From NCBI RefSeq assembly GCF_000740775.1, contig NZ_JFGS01000018.1, forward strand, positions 16,898 to 80,897: a stretch of 64,000 bases of DNA. Direction: 5' to 3'. Under the pieces are notes generated by a model that was given only the letters and a program-made list of their open reading frames with translations, ran no database searches and was not told the DNA's origin. This document shows, in pieces, positions 32,584-40,723 of the stretch (within the stretch, counting starts at the first letter, position 1; every line of letters starts with the position of its first letter). A program made the position numbers and the translations under genes. The DNA is from Haematobacter missouriensis (GTDB lineage: Bacteria; Pseudomonadota; Alphaproteobacteria; Rhodobacterales; Rhodobacteraceae).

Positions 32584-33750
32584 TTACCAGGCGACGCCGG
32601 GGAAGGTGGCGGGGCCGGTCTGGGCCTCGGGCGGCCAGACGATGGGGATCTGGCCGGCCTGATGCTGGCCGATCCGGTGGGAGAAATTCACGTTGTCGCC
32701 GCCCTCGTCGAAGCGGACGGTGCCGATCAGCGTCTCATGTTCCTTGCTGTGGAGGGCGCGAATGATGCCCTCGGTGGAAGGATCCCCCGCGTCATGGGCC
32801 TCCGCCACCGCGTTGAACAGCAGGGTGGACTGCACATAGCCGTAGATGCCGAGGTAATCGACATCCTTGCCGAACATCTGCTCATAGACCTCCGCAAAGA
32901 CACGCTCCTGTTCCGTCAGGAACTTCGGCGGATAGGAGACGGTGGAGGTGCCGTAGACGTTGTTCATCAGCTCGGGGAAATCCTTCCACATCTTGGTGGT
33001 GGTGAGCGACCAGACCCCGCCGATGGCCTTGACGTCCGGAGTGAACACGCGGGCAGCGCGGATGATCCCGACATAGTCGTTTTCATAGCCGATCATCGCG
33101 ATGGCCTCCGGCCGGTCGATGACCTTGATCTTGTGCATGATCGGCTTGAAGTCCGTCACGGAGGCGTCGAACGGGTGCATGGTCACCGCGATGCCGCTTG
33201 CCTGCCAGTCCTTCTCCAGCATGCGGGCCACTTCCTGCGTGGCCTCTCGCGTGGAGTAGAGCACGGAGACGGAACGGATGCCCTGATCGCGGTAGAATCC
33301 GGCCAGCGCCTTGGCATAGCCCGCCGCGTTGTTGATGCGGAAGAAGGTCTTGAGACCCCGGTGGCTCAGTTCCGTGGCCACCCCGCCCGAGGTGATGTAG
33401 ACCTTGCCCAACCGCTCCGCCGTGTCGGAGGCCGGTCCGATGATGTTGGAGCCATAGCCGCCGGTAAAGGCGATCGCCCCTTCGGAGTTCAGCTTCTCGA
33501 TTGCCGCGATGGCCTTGGCCGGCTGGGTTTCGTCGTCCACGGTGATGACCTTGACCGTGTGGCGGCCGTTGGTGCGGTTGAAGATCTCGGCGGCGACCTG
33601 GATCCCCTCGTTCATGCCTTGGCCCACGCGGGCGAGCGGGCCGGTGAGCGGCAGTTCCGATCCGATGATGAATTCCGCCGCACGCGCTCCTGTCGCGCCG
33701 CCAAGTCCGACCGTCAGCGCGAGCGCCGAGGCCGCCAGAAGTCTCAGCAT
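32584..33750 (-). CDS. Liv-type ABC transporter periplasmic binding protein
   Basis: 388 aa from ATG 33750, starting with a signal peptide (MLRLLAASALALTVGLGGAT, cleavage near ARAAEF). Type I periplasmic binding fold of the Peripla_BP_6 family: EFIIGSELPLTGPLARVGQG at the mature start, then GAIAFTGGYGSNIIGPASDT and FFRINNAAGYAKALAGFYRD. This subfamily is common beside acyl-CoA ligases and is used for aromatic or other organic acids. The substrate cannot be read from sequence. It lies between the ligase (25-base gap) and livH. Confidence 0.88.
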   Translation of the reverse strand: MLRLLAASALALTVGLGGATGARAAEFIIGSELPLTGPLARVGQGMNEGIQVAAEIFNRTNGRHTVKVITVDDETQPAKAIAAIEKLNSEGAIAFTGGYGSNIIGPASDTAERLGKVYITSGGVATELSHRGLKTFFRINNAAGYAKALAGFYRDQGIRSVSVLYSTREATQEVARMLEKDWQASGIAVTMHPFDASVTDFKPIMHKIKVIDRPEAIAMIGYENDYVGIIRAARVFTPDVKAIGGVWSLTTTKMWKDFPELMNNVYGTSTVSYPPKFLTEQERVFAEVYEQMFGKDVDYLGIYGYVQSTLLFNAVAEAHDAGDPSTEGIIRALHSKEHETLIGTVRFDEGGDNVNFSHRIGQHQAGQIPIVWPPEAQTGPATFPGVAW

Positions 33751-33775
33751 TCTTTCTCCTCCCCCAAGGGTCATT

Positions 33776-35377
33776 TCAGGTGTCGCCCCGCGCCATCGCG
33801 GCGAGGCGGTTCTTCAGGATCTTGCCCGTCGCCCCTGCGGGCAGCGCCTGCATCACCACGTAGTCGCTGGGATGCTTGTAGGGCGCGAGATTGGCCGCCA
33901 CATGGGCCTTCAGCGCGTCGAGATCGAGCGTCACCTCCGGCGCGGGTTCGAGAAAGGCCACGACCTCCTCGTTCCCGGCCTCCGCCGGGCGCCCGACGAC
34001 GGCAGATTGCGTGATGCCGGGGAAGGCGTTCAGAACGGCCTCAACCTCCACCGGATAGACGTTGAAGCCGGAACGGATGATGAGTTCCTTCGACCGGCCC
34101 ACGATGAACACCGCTCCATCAGGCTCGATCCGGGCGAAATCGCCCGTGTTCAGCCAGCCATCAGGAGAGAGCACCTGCGCCGTCAGGTCAGGGGCGTGAT
34201 AATAGCCCTTCATGATGCCGGGGCCCCGCGCCCAGAGCTCACCGATCCCGCCTTCCGGCGCGTCCTTTCCGTCCGGCCCCACGAGGCGGAGCTCCACCCC
34301 GGGAAGTGCTGGCCCCACGGACACATCCGCGCGCCGTGTGCCCCACACCATGCCGGTCAGCGTGGGAGACGCTTCTGTCAGCCCGTAGCCGTTCAGGACA
34401 GGAAGCCCGAAGAGCGCCTCCGTCCGCGCCTTCACCACCGGATCGAGCGGCGAGCCGCCCGAAGACAGGACGCGGAGCGCCGGGATGGAAAGGCGCGCCT
34501 CTGTCCCCAGCAGCTCGATGAAGCGCGCATACATCGCGGGCACGCCGAGGAAGCAGGTGATCCGCCCCGATTGCAGATCTTCCAGCACCTTGCGGGCGGA
34601 GAAACGCGGCATGAACTCAAGGCTCGCGCCCGAGGTCAGCGAGCACAGGAACACCGAGGAAAGCCCATAGACATGCGACATCGGCAGCACCGCATAGACC
34701 ACGTCCTGCGGGCGCATCTGGCGGGTGGCGGCGGAGAGGCTTCCGACGGACAGCAGGTTCCGGTGCGTCAGCATAACACCCTTCGGCTTGCCCGTGGTGC
34801 CTGATGTGTAGATGAGCGCCGCCACCTGCTCGCCCGTCGGGTCCACCGGCTCGGGCTGTGTCGTCTCGTTCAGCGGTCCGATGGCGATGCGGCCCAGGTG
34901 AGGCACGTCGATCTCCGCGATCCCGGCATGGGCGGCATGCTGCGTCGCATCGGGGGACACTTCGACGGTGTAGATCACGCGACGCGCGCCGGAGTGCGCG
35001 CGGATCGTCTCCAGTTCCCCCTCCGAGAGCCGCGCGTTGATCGTCGCCAGCCACACGTCGATCGTGCCCGCCGCCAGCAGCAGCAGGGCGAGCGCGATGC
35101 CATTCTCGTTCACGACCATGAGCCGGTCCCCCGGCCGCAATCCCTGATCGGTGAGCCAGCGGGCGGTATCCCGGATCGCCGCGGCGGTTTCGCCATAGGT
35201 CAGACGGCGGTCCCCCTCGACCAGGGCGGGGGCGTCGGGGGTGCGTTCCGCCCAGTCGAAGACCACGTCGGCGAGCCGGGACGGCAACGTCTTCAGTGCG
35301 GCAAAGGCGCGGGCCCGGGTGGCTTCCGCCGCCGCATCCGGGGTCTTTGGTTCGGCAATGTCTCCATGCGATGTCAT
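33776..35377 (-). CDS. Acyl-CoA synthetase (AMP-forming)
   Basis: 533 aa adenylate-forming ligase that makes acyl-CoA from a free acid, ATP and CoA. P-loop motif ALIYTSGTTGKPKGVMLTHR, A4/A5 region NGYGLTEASPTLTG, the ATP-binding GWLNTGDFARIEPDGAVFIV and the hinge GRSKELIIRSGFNVYP, and the catalytic C-terminal Lys in LPAGATGKILKNRLA. ATG 35377 follows GGAGAG. It is first of the minus-strand transport run, so it probably activates the acid imported by the Liv system; the product would feed the plus-strand beta-oxidation genes. In R. palustris the pim operon has the ligase (PimA) inside the operon. The acid is not identified. Confidence 0.9.
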   Translation of the reverse strand: MTSHGDIAEPKTPDAAAEATRARAFAALKTLPSRLADVVFDWAERTPDAPALVEGDRRLTYGETAAAIRDTARWLTDQGLRPGDRLMVVNENGIALALLLLAAGTIDVWLATINARLSEGELETIRAHSGARRVIYTVEVSPDATQHAAHAGIAEIDVPHLGRIAIGPLNETTQPEPVDPTGEQVAALIYTSGTTGKPKGVMLTHRNLLSVGSLSAATRQMRPQDVVYAVLPMSHVYGLSSVFLCSLTSGASLEFMPRFSARKVLEDLQSGRITCFLGVPAMYARFIELLGTEARLSIPALRVLSSGGSPLDPVVKARTEALFGLPVLNGYGLTEASPTLTGMVWGTRRADVSVGPALPGVELRLVGPDGKDAPEGGIGELWARGPGIMKGYYHAPDLTAQVLSPDGWLNTGDFARIEPDGAVFIVGRSKELIIRSGFNVYPVEVEAVLNAFPGITQSAVVGRPAEAGNEEVVAFLEPAPEVTLDLDALKAHVAANLAPYKHPSDYVVMQALPAGATGKILKNRLAAMARGDT

Positions 35378-35390
35378 CGCGTCTCTCCAG

Positions 35391-35456
35391 TATCAGCGCC
35401 GGCCAGCGGAACTGGCCCGGTATCACGTCGGCCAGCGGGCGGCTGGCCCGGTATCA
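35391..35456. repeat. Tandem 30-31 base repeat with hairpins
   Basis: Two full units (35391-35420 and 35421-35451) and a partial third, each beginning TATCA and holding an inverted pair: GGCCAGC...CTGGCC in the first, GGCCAGC-GGGCG-GCTGGCC in the second. It fills the gap between the iclR stop (35454-35456, inside the third unit) and the ligase start. It may act as a transcription or mRNA-processing boundary. Confidence 0.75.
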
Positions 35457-36263
35457 GCGTCGGGCGAGGCTCGCCTCGATCCGTCCGACGGTTTCGACAA
35501 GGCGGGGGCCGAAATCCGCCGCCAGCCGGTCCGCCGGCATGACGAGCGCGGGCGCCCCGCAGTTGAATGACAGCACGCCCCGCCCGCCAGACAGCAGGAT
35601 GGCGCGTCCGACGGAATGGATCGTGCTTTGCCAGGCGCCGGTCGTCTGGGTGAAGCCCAGTGTCGCGTGGTCGCGCATTCCGTTCTCTATCTCCTTGCGC
35701 ACGGCGGGCCAGTCCGCGCCGTGGCGCGCCTTCAGCAGGTCCATGGCCTCCGTGCGGTCCGCCTCCGGTGCGACGGCAAACCACGCCTTGCCCATGGAGG
35801 TGGTGCCGAGCGGTATGCGCGAGCCGACCTCCAGGTTCAGCTTGAGCGGCCCGCGCCCACGCGCGGTTTCCACATAGACCATGGCGGCCCGGTGCCTGCG
35901 GCCCATGGAAACGGATGCGTCCGTCTCCAGCGCCAGCGTCTGCATGAAGGGCCGCGCCACCTCCCGGAAATCCAGCGAGGAAAGCGCGCTGTAGCCCAGA
36001 GACAGCACGCCGATGTCCAGCCGGTACTTGCCGGTCGCCTCATCGGCGCGGAGGTAGCCCAGCTCGGTAAGGGTATGGGTCATGCGGCAAACGGTGGCCT
36101 TGGGCAGGCCCGTCTTCCGCGCGATGTCCTGATTGCCCAGCGTCCGGTCAGCGCCGCCAAAGGCGCGCAGAACGTCCAGACCGCGGGCCAGCGCGGTGAC
36201 GAACATGCGGTCCCGATCACCGGGCCGCACTTCAGGCTCGAGTCCCGCCCCCCGCGGCATCAT
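35454..36263 (-). CDS. IclR-family regulator (PcaR/PobR-like), paralogue 1
   Basis: 269 aa from ATG 36263, which has AAGGAGG five bases upstream; an in-frame ATG at 36293 lacks a site. Winged helix: FVTALARGLDVLRAFGGADR, then NQDIARKTGLPKATVCRMTH. Effector domain: SLDFREVARPFMQTLALETD, MGKAWFAVAPEADRTEAM, VLSFNCGAPALVMPADRLA. It is closely similar to the IclR protein at 36426 in domain order and in the FI/VTALARGLDVL start, so the two are paralogues. It probably recognises the palindromes at 36,335-36,386 next to its own start. Confidence 0.88.
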   Translation of the reverse strand: MMPRGAGLEPEVRPGDRDRMFVTALARGLDVLRAFGGADRTLGNQDIARKTGLPKATVCRMTHTLTELGYLRADEATGKYRLDIGVLSLGYSALSSLDFREVARPFMQTLALETDASVSMGRRHRAAMVYVETARGRGPLKLNLEVGSRIPLGTTSMGKAWFAVAPEADRTEAMDLLKARHGADWPAVRKEIENGMRDHATLGFTQTTGAWQSTIHSVGRAILLSGGRGVLSFNCGAPALVMPADRLAADFGPRLVETVGRIEASLARR

Positions 36264-36334
36264 CCCGTCCTCCTTCTCCTCAGGCGAGGGCATGGCATGG
36301 CGCCGGAGGCGATGTCAAAGAAAAATGGAACATA

Positions 36335-36351
36335 GTTTCGCAGAGCGAAAC
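36335..36351. promoter_or_regulatory. IclR-type palindromic operator A
   Basis: Perfect 17-base palindrome GTTTCGC-AGA-GCGAAAC, 71 bases upstream of the ATG of IclR paralogue 1. The form (6-7 base arms, 3-base spacer, G/TTTCxGC...GCxGAAA/C) matches sites of PcaR/PobR-like IclR regulators. Confidence 0.7.
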
Positions 36352-36371
36352 GGTTTTGTCGGACGACTTAA

Positions 36372-36386
36372 TTCTGCATCGCAGAA
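36372..36386. promoter_or_regulatory. IclR-type palindromic operator B
   Basis: Perfect 15-base palindrome TTCTGC-ATC-GCAGAA. Together with operator A (20 bases away) and the site at 37,376 it shares the TTCxGC-N3-GCxGAA pattern. A degenerate third half-site (CTGCGCTCAGCGAAA) follows at 36,392-36,406. Located between the two iclR genes. Confidence 0.7.
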
Positions 36387-36425
36387 CTAAGCTGCGCTCA
36401 GCGAAATCTGTGTGAAGGTGGTTTG

Positions 36426-37220
36426 TCAGCCCCCGACGCGGCCGGTCAGGCTCCGTGCGATATCGATCAGGCGCGGGCGCACTTCGGAGAGCAGGAAGTC
36501 CGGCGGGGTCATCACGGTCGGCGCGCCGCAGTTCAGCACCATCGGCGGAAGCCCGCCACCGGGATGAAAGCCTACCGCGATGCCGCTCACCTTTTCCTGC
36601 CAGTCGCCAAAGGCGGTGGCGCAGCCATATTGCTCGTAATCCCGCAGGCCTTTCTCGATCCCCGCACGCAAACGTGGCCAGGCGCTTTCGTCGATGGCGC
36701 GAATCTCGTCCATCAAGTCATCCCGTTCGCGGCTGTCGCAGACGGCGAGATAGGCCCGCCCCATGGCACTGCGGCTGAGTGACATCCGGGTGCCGATTTC
36801 CACGTTCAGAAGGATGGTTGCCCTGCCGTGGCAGCATTCGACATAGCGCATGGAGAGCCTGTCCCGCACCCCCAATCCCGCCGAGGCGTTGGCGAAATAG
36901 GCCAGATCCTGCAAGCGCTCCCGCGCCAGTGCCCGGATGTTCAGCCCGCCCAGCACCACGGAGGCAAGCCCCATAAGCGCGGGACCGTGCCGGTATTTTC
37001 CATGCGCTTCCGAATAGGTGAGATAGCCTCGGCGGGTCAGCGTATGCGTCAACCGCGAGACAGTGGACTTGGGCAGCCCGCAGCGTTCGGCAATCTCCGT
37101 ATTGCCCAGAAACTCTTCTCCCCGCTTGAAGCTGGACAGAACATCCAGCCCGCGCGCCAGCGCAGTGATGAAGCTCCTGTCGTCTTCCTCGGTGGAAAAA
37201 TTCTGGGATCGGCTTGCCAC
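36426..37220 (-). CDS. IclR-family regulator (PcaR/PobR-like), paralogue 2
   Basis: 264 aa from the GTG at 37220, preceded by AAGGAG at a good distance; an upstream start at 37334 would add unconserved residues. Winged helix FITALARGLDVLSSFKRGEE, NTEIAERCGLPKSTVSRLTH; effector domain MGRAYLAVCDSRERDDLM, GGLPPMVLNCGAPTVMTPPD. Divergent from the beta-oxidation operon (start 37407), it is the prime candidate for its acyl-CoA- or acid-responsive regulator, with palindromes at 37,280 and 37,376 as likely sites. Confidence 0.88.
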   Translation of the reverse strand: MASRSQNFSTEEDDRSFITALARGLDVLSSFKRGEEFLGNTEIAERCGLPKSTVSRLTHTLTRRGYLTYSEAHGKYRHGPALMGLASVVLGGLNIRALARERLQDLAYFANASAGLGVRDRLSMRYVECCHGRATILLNVEIGTRMSLSRSAMGRAYLAVCDSRERDDLMDEIRAIDESAWPRLRAGIEKGLRDYEQYGCATAFGDWQEKVSGIAVGFHPGGGLPPMVLNCGAPTVMTPPDFLLSEVRPRLIDIARSLTGRVGG

Positions 37221-37279
37221 TGGCTGCTCCTTGCGATGAAGTTCCCATTTGTCCGCAGCGCTACGTTGAGTCAACGCAA

Positions 37280-37294
37280 TTCCGTCAGGTGGAA
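37280..37294. promoter_or_regulatory. Possible degenerate IclR-type site
   Basis: TTCCGT-CAG-GTGGAA, with matching four-base outer arms and the same spacing as the better sites at 36,335, 36,372 and 37,376. In the divergent promoter region between the second iclR gene and the beta-oxidation operon. Confidence 0.4.
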
Positions 37295-37375
37295 CAATGT
37301 ACGCCCAATAAACTGGCGAGTTCGGGTTTGACATGGGCCGATTTTGAGGGCAGAAATTCCGACAAGCAGATTTTT

Positions 37376-37392
37376 GTTCTGCACAGCGGAAC
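37376..37392. promoter_or_regulatory. IclR-type operator of the beta-oxidation operon
   Basis: GTTCTGC-ACA-GCGGAAC, a 17-base dyad with one mismatch. It ends two bases before the GGAGGA ribosome site of the first beta-oxidation gene, so the transcript would start upstream of it and the bound regulator would act as a roadblock, or the mRNA leader is short. Confidence 0.65.
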
Positions 37393-37406
37393 GTGGAGGA
37401 AATGCC

Positions 37407-39515
37407 GTGAACGATTCGACGATGCCCGCAGCCGAAGCCACCAGCTATTCAACCGAAGGGGGTGTCGCGCTGATCACGATGACGTCTCCACCGGTGAACG
37501 CGCTTTCGGCGAAGATGCGGCAGGGTATCCTCGACGGTCTCGCCCGCGCGGAGGCCGACCCGGACGTGCGTGCCGTGGTGATCACGGGCGCGGGCCGGAT
37601 CTTCTGCGCCGGGGCGGATATCACGGAATTCGGCAAACCGCCGGTCGCGCCCACTCTGCCCGATTTGCTCTCCGGGGTGGAGGAAAGCGTCAAGCCCGTC
37701 GTCGCCGCTGTCAATGGGGCGGCGCTCGGGGGTGGATGTGAGCTCACGTTGGCCTGTCACGGCCGCGTGGGCTCCGCCGCTGCGGCGATCGGTCTGCCGG
37801 AGATCAAGCTCGGCATCATTCCGGGTGCGGGCGGCACGCAACGGCTGCCCCGCATCCTCGCGCCCGCCGATGCCTTCGCCATGATGCTGAAGGGCGACCC
37901 GGTGAAGGCGCCGAAGGCGAAGGCGCTCGGCCTGCTGGACGAGGTGGTTGAGGCGGATGATCTGCTTCCCGCCGCGCGCCGTCTCGCGCTGGCCTTCGCC
38001 GAAAAGGGCGATTGGCCTGTCACCGGCAAGCGCCGGGTTGAGAGCAGTCCGGAGGCTCGGGCGGCCTTCGACGCGGCTGCGGCCGAGGCGCGAAAGAAGT
38101 CCGGCGACCTGCTGAATACCGGCGCGCTGATCCGCTCGGTGGAGGCCGCATTCGACAAGCCGCTTGCCGAGGGCCTCGCCGTGGAGCGGGAAGAGTTCAA
38201 GACCCTCGTCGCTTCCGATCAGTCGAAAGCGTTGCGCCACGTCTTCTTCGCCGAGCGCGCCGCCGCTCGCGTGCCGGGCATTGGCAAGGACGTGAAGCCC
38301 CGCAAGGTGGAGAAGGTCGCCGTGATCGGTGCGGGCACGATGGGCGGCGGCATCTCTATGGCTTTTGCCAATGCGGGTATTGCGGTCCGCGTGATCGAGA
38401 CATCGGAGGAGCTGCTCGCCAAGGGACTGGAGCGGATCCGCGGTACCTACGCGGCTTCCGTCAAGCGCGGCTCGCTGTCGGAGGCGGACCTGCAGAAGCG
38501 CATGGCGCTGATCGAGGGGCAGGTGGGCCTTTCCGCCGCCGGTGAGGCCGACATGATCATCGAGGCCGCTTTCGAGGATATGGGCGTCAAGCGCGAGATC
38601 TTCGGGGAATTGGCCCGCGTGGCCAAGCCGGGCGCGGTGATCGCGACCAATACATCCTATCTCGACGTGAACGAAATCGCTGCCGCCGCGCCGGGACGCG
38701 AGGCGGACGTGATCGGGCTGCACTTCTTCTCCCCCGCCAATGTGATGCGGCTGCTGGAAGTCGTGCGCGGCGACAGGACCGCGCCGGACGTGCTGGAAAC
38801 CGGCCTGACCATCGGGCGCAAGATCGGCAAGCTGCCCGTGGTCTCCGGTGTCTGCTTCGGCTTCATCGGCAACCGGATGCTGGCCCAGCGGACCCGCGCG
38901 GCGGAGCGTCTGCTCCTGTCCGGCGTCAGCCCGTCGGAGGTCGATGACGCGATCACCGGCTTCGGTTTCCGCATGGGACAGTTCGCCATGCTGGACCTTG
39001 CGGGCATCGACATCGGCTGGCGCACGCGCAAGGCATTCGGCGGCTTTGCCCCGATCGGCGACCGGCTGGCGGAGATGGGGCGGTTCGGGCAGAAAACGGG
39101 CCGCGGCTTCTACCTTTATCCGGAAGGTGCGCGGAAGGGTGTGCCTGATCCGGAAGTGACCCAGATCATCGCTGACGAGGCGAAGGCGCGCGGTGTCTCT
39201 CCCGAGTCGCTGAGCGGCGCGGAGATCGTGGAGCGCCTCTTCTACCCGATGGTGAACGAGGGCGCCCGCATTCTGGAGGAGGGGATTTCCTACCGCCCCT
39301 CCGACATCGACCTTGTCTGGATCAACGGCTACGGCTGGCCCTCCTGGACGGGCGGCCCGATGTTCTGGGCCGATGGCGTCGGGCTCGACAAGATCGTGGC
39401 CTCGCTCGAGGCGCAGGCGAAGCGGTTCGACGCGCCGGAACTGGAACCCGCGCCGCTGCTCCGCCGCCTTGCTGAAGAGGGCAAGGGTTTCCAATCGCTT
39501 AAGGAAGGCGCCTGA
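37407..39515 (+). CDS. Enoyl-CoA hydratase / 3-hydroxyacyl-CoA dehydrogenase fusion (PimF/FadB-like)
   Basis: 702 aa from GTG 37407 (GGAGGA upstream). N-terminal crotonase domain (residues 1-190): GGVALITMTSPPVNALSAKM, GAGRIFCAGADI, GAALGGGCELTLACHGRVGS and IKLGIIPGAGGTQRLPR carrying the two catalytic glutamates. Central NAD-binding HAD domain: EKVAVIGAGTMGGGISMAFA; IGLHFFSPANVMRLLEVVRG with the catalytic His; GVCFGFIGNRML. C-terminal HAD domain ends WINGYGWPSWTGGPMFWAD. It carries out the hydration and second oxidation of beta-oxidation in the cytoplasm. First gene of the operon, and the same type and order as PimF of Rhodopseudomonas palustris. Confidence 0.9.
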   Translation: MNDSTMPAAEATSYSTEGGVALITMTSPPVNALSAKMRQGILDGLARAEADPDVRAVVITGAGRIFCAGADITEFGKPPVAPTLPDLLSGVEESVKPVVAAVNGAALGGGCELTLACHGRVGSAAAAIGLPEIKLGIIPGAGGTQRLPRILAPADAFAMMLKGDPVKAPKAKALGLLDEVVEADDLLPAARRLALAFAEKGDWPVTGKRRVESSPEARAAFDAAAAEARKKSGDLLNTGALIRSVEAAFDKPLAEGLAVEREEFKTLVASDQSKALRHVFFAERAAARVPGIGKDVKPRKVEKVAVIGAGTMGGGISMAFANAGIAVRVIETSEELLAKGLERIRGTYAASVKRGSLSEADLQKRMALIEGQVGLSAAGEADMIIEAAFEDMGVKREIFGELARVAKPGAVIATNTSYLDVNEIAAAAPGREADVIGLHFFSPANVMRLLEVVRGDRTAPDVLETGLTIGRKIGKLPVVSGVCFGFIGNRMLAQRTRAAERLLLSGVSPSEVDDAITGFGFRMGQFAMLDLAGIDIGWRTRKAFGGFAPIGDRLAEMGRFGQKTGRGFYLYPEGARKGVPDPEVTQIIADEAKARGVSPESLSGAEIVERLFYPMVNEGARILEEGISYRPSDIDLVWINGYGWPSWTGGPMFWADGVGLDKIVASLEAQAKRFDAPELEPAPLLRRLAEEGKGFQSLKEGA

Positions 39516-39536
39516 GCGCCTTTCGGGGAGAGATAC

Positions 39537-40721
39537 ATGACTGAAGCGGTAATCGTTTCCACCGCGCGCACACCCGTCGGCAAGGCGCATCGCGGGAGTT
39601 TCAACCTGACGCACGGGGCAGACATGGCCTCCCACGCCATCCGCGCCGCGCTTGGCAAAGCCGCGGTGGAGCCGGAGGCGGTCGAGGAAGTCGTGCTCGG
39701 CACGGGCTATCCCGAAGCGGCGACGGGCGGGAACGTCGCGCGCCATGCCGCGATCATGGCCGGTATCCCCGTCCAGTCCTCCGGTGTGACGGTGAGTCGG
39801 TTCTGCGCCTCGGGTCTGGAGGCGGTGGCCGCGGCCGCCGCGCGGATCACGCGGGACGGCACGCCGGTCGCCGTGGCGGGAGGTGTGGAATCCATCAGCC
39901 TCGTGCAGCCGGTGACGCGGCGCGATCTGGTGCAGAACCCTTGGCTGATGGAGCACAAGCCCGACATCTACATCTCCATGATCGAGACGGCGGACAACGT
40001 CGCCCGCCGCTACCAGATCAGCCGGGAGGAGCAGGACCGCTTTTCACTGGAAAGCCAACGCCGCACCGCCGCCGCACAGGAAGCAGGCCGGTTCGACGAC
40101 GAGATCGTCCCCATGGACGTGACTTTACGGGTGACGGACAAGGCCACCGGCGAAACCACCACCCGCAAGGGGCGGATCGCCAAGGATGAGGGCAATCGGC
40201 CCGATACCAGCTATGAGGGGCTGGCAAAGCTGAAACCCGTTCGGGGTGAGGACGAATTCGTCACCGCCGGCAATGCGAGCCAGCTTTCCGACGGCGCCTC
40301 GGCGCTGATCCTGATGTCGGATACGGAGGCGCAGGCTCGCGGTCTGCAACCGCTCGGTACCTTCCGGGGTTATGCCACGGCGGGCTGTGAGCCGGACGAA
40401 ATGGGCATCGGCCCGGTCTTTGCCGTGCCCCGCCTGCTGGAACGCCACGGTCTGACCGTGAACGACATCGACCTGTGGGAGTTGAACGAGGCTTTCGCCT
40501 CGCAATCGCTCTACTGCATCCGCACGCTGGGGCTGGACCCGGAGAAGGTGAACGTCAACGGCGGTGCCATCGCCATAGGCCATCCTTTCGGCATGTCGGG
40601 CGCACGTCTTGCGGGTCACGCGCTGATCGAGGGCAAGCGCCGGGGGGCAAAGCTCGCGGTCGTCACAATGTGTATCGCCGGCGGCATGGGAGCGGCCGGT
40701 CTTTTCGAAATCGGGAGCTGA
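39537..40721 (+). CDS. Acetyl-CoA C-acyltransferase (thiolase, PimB-like)
   Basis: 394 aa. Starts [20 protein letters not shown]; the nucleophilic Cys is in [16 protein letters not shown], the His in [14 protein letters not shown], and the second active Cys/His region in [20 protein letters not shown] and [17 protein letters not shown]. Thiolases of this length cleave 3-ketoacyl-CoA to acetyl-CoA and a shortened acyl-CoA. ATG 39537 follows GGGGAGAG; 21 bases behind the fusion gene and 2 bases before the first acyl-CoA dehydrogenase. Confidence 0.9.
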   Translation: MTEAVIVSTARTPVGKAHRGSFNLTHGADMASHAIRAALGKAAVEPEAVEEVVLGTGYPEAATGGNVARHAAIMAGIPVQSSGVTVSRFCASGLEAVAAAAARITRDGTPVAVAGGVESISLVQPVTRRDLVQNPWLMEHKPDIYISMIETADNVARRYQISREEQDRFSLESQRRTAAAQEAGRFDDEIVPMDVTLRVTDKATGETTTRKGRIAKDEGNRPDTSYEGLAKLKPVRGEDEFVTAGNASQLSDGASALILMSDTEAQARGLQPLGTFRGYATAGCEPDEMGIGPVFAVPRLLERHGLTVNDIDLWELNEAFASQSLYCIRTLGLDPEKVNVNGGAIAIGHPFGMSGARLAGHALIEGKRRGAKLAVVTMCIAGGMGAAGLFEIGS

Positions 40722-40723
40722 GC

